Source: Clavelina lepadiformis (lineage: Eukaryota; Chordata; Ascidiacea; Aplousobranchia; Clavelinidae). From it: DNA of 64,000 nucleotides. Below the pieces are notes generated by a model that had not been told where the DNA came from, ran no database searches, and saw only the letters and a program-made list of their open reading frames with translations. The translations under genes were made by a program, and so were the position numbers. Shown here piece by piece: positions 61,631 to 64,000 of this stretch. The stretch lies in NCBI RefSeq assembly GCF_947623445.1, contig NC_135241.1, forward strand, positions 19,160,501-19,224,500. The letters are read 5' to 3'. The number at the start of each line of letters is the position of its first letter. Positions within the stretch are counted from its first letter, which is position 1.

Positions 61631-64000
61631 ATGACGTTAGAATTGGCATCTGACAAAATACAGAACCATGTACAAAAAATGGGTAGTTTTCAAATAAGGG
61701 CCTTGGCTGTTTTAATGGCAATGTCTTTCCTTAATACGCCCGTTGTGGTGCTATGCAGTGTTTTTGTCCTTTACACACCATCTCATCGTTGTTACGTTCC
61801 CAGCATAGACGATCAGAACCTTTCTACTTCCGCTCTAGGTGGTAAGCAGTCATCATCTTCAATAAACAGCAATGACTTTGCATCAGCGTCAAACAGTTCT
61901 ATCTTGTATCAGCACATTCCTACTGAGCCCGGACCAGATGGTAACTTACGCTGGAGTCAATGCCATATTTATGTGAAAGGTTAGCAAAGATGTAACCGTT
62001 TCCAAGCGTAGGCTACACTTTAAATTTACTGAGGATTAAACCCTGGTGTTACCCGCTTGCAAACTGCTCTATGTCTTAGGCGATAATTCGTCGGTCTCAA
62101 ACAGAAGCCAAACAACTTGCGTTGAAGGCTGGGTGTTTGATGTTGATAACCACGTTTTTTCCGCCGCGATGGAGGTTCTTTATGCACGAGTATTATATAA
62201 CATTCATAAATTTTCTGAAAGAGCACATGCATATCTAACAGCTATTCGATTTAGTTCAATCTGGTTTGCGATCAAGCGTATATGGCTCCCCTAGCTCCAT
62301 CGTTATCAATGTTTGGTTACATGGTCGGGGCTATGGCTGGAGGATATGTGTCAGACAGGTAAGCGTGCACAAGATCCAAGGAAGTTGTCATTCTGTTAAA
62401 CTGTAAACATGTAGTATTGTAGTCTAGACACATATATTAAATGTGACATGAATAGTTATTTTCCCATCGCGTGGAAATATAACTATACTGTGGAAAAGTT
62501 TCATGGATTGACATTTACAATGTGAACCTTCTAATAGTCAGTCTCAATTTGTGATAAATGCACATAGATTTGGAAGACAATTTACTCAACTGTCGACGTG
62601 CCTTGCAGTAACTCTTCTAACAATAATTCTTGCTTTTTTGCCCGTCTGGTACGCAGCTTATTTTTTGTGGTTTGCCATGGGATGCGTGGTAACATCTCGA
62701 GAGATTTCCATGATGTCACTAGGTGAGTTTCACGCAAATCTTGTTACTGTTAATTTATCAACGCGGCTGCATGATATATATTTCTCCTGATATATATTTC
62801 TCACAGTTACTATGTCAGTGTCTCGTAAATATTCAGTTTTTCAAAATTTCGGTTTATTTTAATTGATGTAAACTTTCCCTAATGTACTACCAAACAATAT
62901 TTTGTATTTTTTGTTTCACTGTAGTAAACGAAACAACTCCTTCCAGATATCGCCATCTCGTGGGAACAATGATAATGTTATCAGCTGCTTTGGGGTACAT
63001 GGCGGTACCCGGATTTTCCTACATTTTTTCCAACTGGAGACACGTTTTAGCCGTTTATGGTGGACTGGAGGTCGTTGTTCTTCTCATGACATTTTTGTAA
63101 GTCTCTTTTGCATATCTATCACCTCAAACTTGTTCAACTGACTTTGTCTTTTGTTGTACAGCTTTGTACATGAGTCTTTAAGCTGGCTTATGCAAAAGAA
63201 TGAGGCGAAAAAAGCAAAGAAATTGCTACTGGTTATGTCCAAAGTAAACAACTTTGCAATTGAAAACACCGAAATACTTTTGAAAAAAAGTGATATGGAA
63301 GAGCAGGTAAGGCTACAAGTTTAAAAGGTCTTTTCGTTCTACTTTAAAACTATTTATAGCCTATATAACATAGGTGATATGGATTTAGTAAAGACCATAA
63401 TTCACATAGTTTACTTTACATTTTGCAAACGCTAAAACAAGTGTTGTCCTGCGCAGAACGCGTGTGAAAACAAAAAGACCGAGGAAAACTTATCCTATTC
63501 TGATCTGCTAACGATTTCATTTCTACGAAAAAGATGGGCGATCTTTGCTATTGGCTGGTACGCCAAATCACAAAAAAAAACAAATTCATTTACCTTGTTA
63601 CTCACATATTGTTGTAAAAATTTAAAACTTATAGGTTTGCAGTTACTTTGGCTTACTATGGTCTGTCGCTGAACACAAACAACATCGGTGGTAACCGATA
63701 TCTTGCTAACTTTATTGGAGCCGCCACTGAATTGCCTGGTACCTTAGTTTGCTTTTTGACAATGAAAAAGTTTGGTGGAAGACGATCGTTTATGTTTACG
63801 ACAGGTTTTAGCAGTGTTTGTCTTCTTATCACTCCATTACTTGAATTTGGTGAGGTTCTAGAAGCACCATATGCCTTACCGTATTCTTCATTTTGAGTTA
63901 AAATAGCCTTTATGTTGTGACTTGGAAGCGATGTAAGCTATGATTTTTACTACCGTTTGTTTAGCTTTTAGTATCTGGGAAATAAGCACAACTGTCTTCT
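61631..64000 (+). CDS. SLC22-family organic ion transporter, 5' part (continues past right edge)
   Basis: Eight exons in frame are visible: 61631-61979, 62080-62174, 62255-62358, 62568-62722, 62925-63096, 63162-63306, 63457-63557, 63635-63849. Order of features: N-terminus and first membrane segment (ALAVLMAMSFLNTPVVVLC), YTPSHRC, a Ser-rich extracellular loop, CVEGWVFD, FNLVCDQ (family E-[FW]-x-LVC), GGYVSDRFGRQ (the GxxxDRxGR major-facilitator motif between segments 2 and 3), then NETTPSRYRHLVGT, NWRHVLAVYG, HESLSWLMQKNEAKKA and FGGRRSFM (second family loop). These identify SLC22; whether it is a cation, carnitine or anion carrier cannot be told. Plasma membrane, 12 segments expected. The C-terminal third lies beyond 64000. 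Start ATG at 61631. Confidence 0.9.

Noticed and set aside
1-64000. CRISPR arrays, bacterial operons, rRNA genes
   Set aside because: None present; the sequence is intron-bearing animal nuclear DNA.

Overview
The window is animal nuclear DNA. It is AT-rich (roughly one third G+C by eye), and its genes are split into many small exons by mostly short GT-AG introns. All recognisable products are metazoan: a C2H2 zinc-finger protein, WDR83/MORG1, the ATP23 protease, the centriolar protein CEP128, cytosolic glutathione S-transferases, a GPI-anchored-type trehalase, a TEN1-like telomere protein and an SLC22 transporter. Compact genes, a full-length chordate-like CEP128, trehalase, and a 63-bp gap between two same-strand genes make an ascidian tunicate (Ciona-like) my best guess. 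That is an inference, not something a marker in the window proves.

Layout: 1-1241 holds the 3' part of an unrecognised gene. It is followed after 63 bp by the start of a 12-exon zinc-finger gene (1305-6409), an operon-like spacing. WDR83 (8771-6895, minus) lies tail-to-tail with it. A hAT-type non-autonomous element (8895-9778) separates WDR83 from ATP23 (10641-9982, minus). ATP23 is head-to-head with a complete 25-exon CEP128 gene (11549-19368, plus; frame closes over 1079 codons). From 21.7 to 38 kb there is a glutathione S-transferase cluster: two close paralogues on plus (21783-22828 and 31122-32178), one more diverged on minus (37976-36888), and a deletion remnant (25801-25848). The upstream regions share a conserved 16-bp block with a CACGTG core. 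A frameshifted SLC22 exon-1 fragment sits between them at 29.6 kb.

Trehalase occupies 45126-40706 (minus, 13 exons seen, first exon missing). Two of its introns appear to start with GC instead of GT. TEN1-like OB-fold gene follows upstream (49613-49254, minus). From 49.8 kb on the sequence is rich in repeats: a pogo-like element with TA duplication (50187-50800), a hAT-like element with a perfect 8-bp duplication (60146-60321), and a decayed ZMYM/TTF-type hAT transposase (56699-55692). Two nearly identical SLC22 first exons (53427-53775 and 61631-61979) both end in the same phase, while only one set of downstream exons (62080-63849, running off the right edge) is visible; the upstream one may be an alternative first exon or an orphan copy.

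Exon boundaries were chosen by eye from splice sites plus reading-frame continuity; they can be off by a base or two. No database search was possible.
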